From: Eubacteriales bacterium | Lineage (GTDB): Bacteria; Bacillota; Clostridia; Lachnospirales; Lachnospiraceae | Assembly (NCBI GenBank): GCA_030536855.1 | Contig: JAUNPK010000023.1 | Coordinates: 1 to 41,133 of the forward strand | Direction: 5' to 3' | DNA length: 41,133 bases | Part shown: positions 41,042 to 41,133 of the stretch, piece after piece | Numbering within the stretch: position 1 is the stretch's first letter | How the letters are laid out: each line of letters opens with the position of its first letter | The notes under the pieces: generated by a model | Seen by the model: the letters and a program-made list of their open reading frames with translations, nothing else | What the model was told of the DNA's origin: nothing | The model's database searches: none | Position numbers and translations under genes: made by a program

Positions 41042-41133
41042 TTGGATAATTTTACTAACATTGGTAAAGCAGTCCTGATCCAGGCATTGGGTGTCCAGGA
41101 CAACTATTCTGAATCCGTGAAATCTACAATAGA
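41042..41133 (+). CDS. Start of an unidentified protein (cut by the window end)
   Basis: Thirty codons are visible from a TTG at 41042, with GGGGG 8 nt upstream. The protein begins MDNFTNIGKAVLIQALGV and then QDNYSESVKSTI. A GTG three codons earlier is possible but sits on the ribosome site. It is the first gene after the iteron region. It is not recognisably ParA, which would start with a Walker motif. Function unknown. Confidence 0.6.
   Translation, partial: MDNFTNIGKAVLIQALGVQDNYSESVKSTI

Noticed and set aside
41042-41133. ParA partition protein after the origin
   Set aside because: The visible N-terminus lacks the KGGVGKT Walker motif expected at the start of ParA, so no such call is made.

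Overview
The window looks like AT-rich DNA of an anaerobic Gram-positive bacterium (Bacillota, most likely Lachnospiraceae). The signs are strong GGAGG ribosome binding sites, TTGACA/TATAAT-type promoters, a membrane-bound Ech-type [NiFe]-hydrogenase with its Hyp maturation genes, a PurO-type IMP cyclohydrolase beside a stand-alone AICAR transformylase, YhgE/Pip proteins, and a sigma-28-type promoter on an orphan FliD-like gene. Ech occurs in rumen Butyrivibrio and relatives, but the species cannot be fixed from the sequence alone.

Layout. (1) 1-4000: metal and metalloid homeostasis on the minus strand. It holds an Rrf2/IscR-like regulator, a CDF metal exporter behind a NiCo (czcD) riboswitch with its terminator, and an arsR-permease-thioredoxin-arsC operon with a dyad over the arsR promoter. 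(2) 4015-5660: a decayed patch with a truncated cytidylate-kinase-like gene and a MATE gene broken by an out-of-frame internal deletion. (3) 5878-10942: a FliD-like gene with a SigD/FliA promoter, an intact MATE exporter, and an operon of an atypical thioredoxin reductase, a Y-family DNA polymerase and a YolD-like protein. (4) 10943-11483: gene-free, dominated by a 211-bp nested palindrome resembling a MITE; a miniature relative lies at 20163-20197. (5) 11484-13881: a zinc-ribbon membrane protein and a TPM-domain protein. (6) 13948-18182: a cation operon (CaCA antiporter, UPF0016/GDT1 transporter, KtrB, KtrA) behind a candidate yybP-ykoY manganese riboswitch.

(7) 18207-20383: the last two steps of IMP synthesis behind a ZTP riboswitch, which senses the intermediate these enzymes consume. 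(8) 20386-30624: echABCDEF followed by hypA-F-C-D-E, one long operon for an energy-converting hydrogenase. The large subunit ends right after its C-terminal cysteine motif, so no protease processing is expected. No hypB is present. (9) 30684-35086: two YhgE/Pip membrane proteins flanking a small two-helix protein. (10) 35096-38691: a flavin reductase, a HAD phosphatase, a tyrosine recombinase with apparently missing catalytic residues, and a nitrilase-family amidohydrolase.

(11) 38822-41133: a 461-aa protein that I read as a divergent winged-helix replication initiator, followed by about 760 bp of very AT-rich DNA with at least seven direct 21-bp iterons, inverted half-sites and a dyad, then the start of another gene. 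This looks like an iteron-type replication origin. It suggests that the window comes from, or contains, a secondary replicon (megaplasmid or chromid) carrying housekeeping-like genes, and it is the least explained part of the window. Three metabolite or metal riboswitches in 20 kb, each with its own terminator, are the other main feature.
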